Assembly (NCBI GenBank): GCA_002943765.1
Contig: PQWQ01000001.1
Span: 2,329,501 to 2,393,500, forward strand
Direction: 5' to 3'
Length of the DNA: 64,000 nt
Source of the DNA: Psoroptes ovis
Taxonomy: Eukaryota; Arthropoda; Arachnida; Sarcoptiformes; Psoroptidae
Shown piece after piece: positions 61,953-64,000 of this stretch; within the stretch, counting starts at the first letter, position 1; each line of letters starts with the position of its first letter. The translations under genes were made by a program, and so were the position numbers. The notes below the pieces were generated by a model. The model worked only from the letters and a program-made list of their open reading frames with translations. It searched no databases and was not told the DNA's origin.

Positions 61953-64000
61953 CATGCAAAAATATTGGAATAATTGAAATTTGAAAATTTTTCATTAATG
62001 AATTTTAAAAAATGAGAAAAATAAATAAAAAATTGCGATTTATTCATAAAATTAAACATAATCATTTTTAGTTGATTTTTGATTGATCAAGATCAAATAC
62101 TGTTGATATGATTCATAGTTGATTTATGAAATTATTATTAACTCAACAAGAATTGAAAAAATTGATAACCAAAATATATGAAAGCAGATGTAAATAAAAA
62201 TAAAATTGTATCTGTATTAATTTGATATTGGAATAAAACGAAATAAATTAATTAGTTCATCAATTGAACAATAACTGGCTTACTGAATAATCTTTTTTCC
62301 CATGGTTCTAGCATGTATAGCGATGTACGTAGCTCATAGATAAAATACCAATGTTTCAATTGTTTGATAAAATTTTCTATTAATTTTGGCATTTTTTAAA
62401 TATATTCTTGTTTTGATTTGAATTTTATTTGTCTAAAAATAATAATAATCTAAATAAAATTGTCAAATTGAATTTTGATTTTGATTTTTTGCAATGAAAA
62501 AAAAATGAAAACAGGAAACTTTCTCAGACTTTTTTCTCTCGTATGTTGCCGGTCGTAAAGGAAATTTTCCGGAAAAAATTTTTATTTTTGTTTATTTATT
62601 TGAGTCAAAATCATTGTTTATTTGATGATAAACATAGTATACCATAGTCTATAGACAAAAAGATTGAAATGATCAAAGATGAACGATAAAAATAATGAAA
62701 ATGTATTCAAAACAAATCGAAATGATTAAAAAAGAAACTAGCATCGATTGATTAGATGTCTCAAAATAAAAATGAAAAAAAATGATATAAGTTGAAAATT
62801 ATTAATCAAATGTCTGTGATTTGTGTATTATTCATCATTGAATTCATTCATCATTACCACCCTCTGAAAATTCCTCGAAATTGAAATACGAAAATGAAAT
62901 TATCATTTTATTTCATATATGAATATTGATATGATTGAATAATTATCTTTTTCTAATTTTATGATGAAGATGATCAGAATTAACCGAATAGAATAGAAAT
63001 TAATTGAACTATTCGGAAATTACATTAAATTTACTTTTTCATTTATTATTATTCAGAATAGAATTAATTGAATTCCTGTAGTCTTAGATTATTGAATTTC
63101 GATTTTTTTAATTTTATTTTCATGGCAAAATGAACTCTATCTTCGCAGTGTCAATGCGAATATTTCACGAATGTTATTCATTTTTCATTTGATTAATAAT
63201 TTTTTTCCTTTTATATGACTTTCATCAGTATCATAAATGAAAATTTGGTTTCATTATTATTATTGTTATTATCATTATTCTGATAATGATATTTTTCAAT
63301 AAAGTTTCTCAAGCAAACAAAAAAAAAAAAAAAAAATACAATAATTCTTATTATTTGGTGTATAATACGGCAATATTTACTCTAATGTTTTTATTATTAT
63401 AATGAAAAAACAGAAAAATGTAATTTTGTTGAACAAAACAACAAGCCCTCCTCGATTTGATTTGATTTTTGGGCGAATACTGATTAATAATAATAATGGA
63501 ACTTGATTGAAAAAACCTATTATTGAAATTTGTACCGATTTATTGTCATCAAGATTTATTTTGGTCAACCGTAAAATTGAAATGAATGAAAAATGAAATA
63601 AAAAAGCCAAACAAACAAACAACAAATCATTGAATCTATTTATTTATATCGATATTGATACATGGGTACACATTTAGGTATTTTGATTATATCAAAATAT
63701 TAAATTGATGATAATGATACAGGTATTTTTATATCATGAATACTTTTTCCAGTTTCTTTTTGAAAACGGTATACATGTGTGTGCACATGAAGATCTTCTA
63801 GCATTCATATATAATAATAATAATTATGAATCATTATTATCATATATGGATGTGTTTTTATCCACCACACATGACCATTAATTTTTTTAGGATTCCTTCA
63901 GTTCAGTTTTTTCAGTTAATATTCACAAAAATAGGATGCTGCTACTATATTGTGCAAAGAGTTAAAGGATTCTCGCATTGATATATATAAACTCTTGATT
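61953..64000. other. Intergenic region, no gene recognised
   Basis: The PSMA3 3' UTR with AATAAA at 62020-62025 occupies the left end. The remainder is A+T-rich with ATT/TAA runs (around 63257-63270) and a poly-A tract at about 63320-63336. Open frames such as 63377-63625 on the minus strand are low-complexity and unsupported. The right edge is not in a recognisable gene. Confidence 0.6.
62020..62025 (+). terminator. PSMA3: Poly(A) signal of PSMA3
   Basis: AATAAA 68 bases after the stop, followed directly by a second overlapping copy. Confidence 0.45.

Noticed and set aside
1..64000. CRISPR arrays, operons, viral insertions, rRNA or tRNA genes
   Set aside because: Nothing of the kind was recognised; gene structure is eukaryotic throughout and no integrated viral coding sequence was seen.

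Overview
This is a nuclear window from a small-genome arthropod, most likely an astigmatid mite of the house-dust-mite type (inferred from gene content and style, not proven). The DNA is very A+T-rich with many short homopolymer and trinucleotide runs. Proteins carry long Asn/Gln/Ser/His-rich tracts, and most introns are only 40-100 bp with plain GT...AG ends. The laminin alpha chain resembles the arthropod LanA type, and none of the genes looks bacterial or viral.

Layout. 1-5067: no gene seen, two transposon relics. 5068-19547 (+): five-exon XK-related membrane protein with two unusually long introns (4.4 and 7.5 kb) that hold three more relics of the same small element. 19764-20782 (-): first coding exon of a ninein/Bsg25D-like EF-hand protein whose remaining exons are not visible, so the XKR gene may lie inside its intron on the other strand. 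23177-23980 (-): secreted repeat protein of a family I do not know. 24.8-26.3 kb: possible spliced transcript with tiny exons and duplicated segments. 26823-27617 (+): acidic protein of unknown family, convergent with a BRD7/BRD9-type bromodomain protein at 28011-30845 (-). 33.1-33.8 kb: long near-perfect inverted repeat. 35551-42401 (+): seven-exon ankyrin-repeat protein of inversin-like type, preceded by a non-coding exon with short upstream ORFs. 42661-54356 (-): complete laminin alpha gene, 9 exons, 3,716 residues, with one 8.8-kb exon. 55484-56999 (-): complete p38 MAP kinase, 8 exons. 58210-61952 (+): compact run of AHSA1 (Hsp90 co-chaperone), MRM3-like mitochondrial rRNA methyltransferase and PSMA3 (20S proteasome alpha subunit). 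61953-64000: no gene seen.

The genes do not form one pathway. AHSA1, PSMA3 and MRM3 are housekeeping proteostasis/translation genes, p38 is stress signalling, laminin is basement membrane, the BRD protein is chromatin. The exon models for XKR, ankyrin, laminin, p38, AHSA1 and PSMA3 were joined by hand; reading phase is kept at every junction and family-conserved residues continue across the splice sites. The points most worth a second look are the 33-kb inverted repeat, the mini-exon locus at 25 kb, the secreted repeat protein, a Tyr in place of the acetyl-lysine-binding Asn in the bromodomain, and an Asn gatekeeper in p38.
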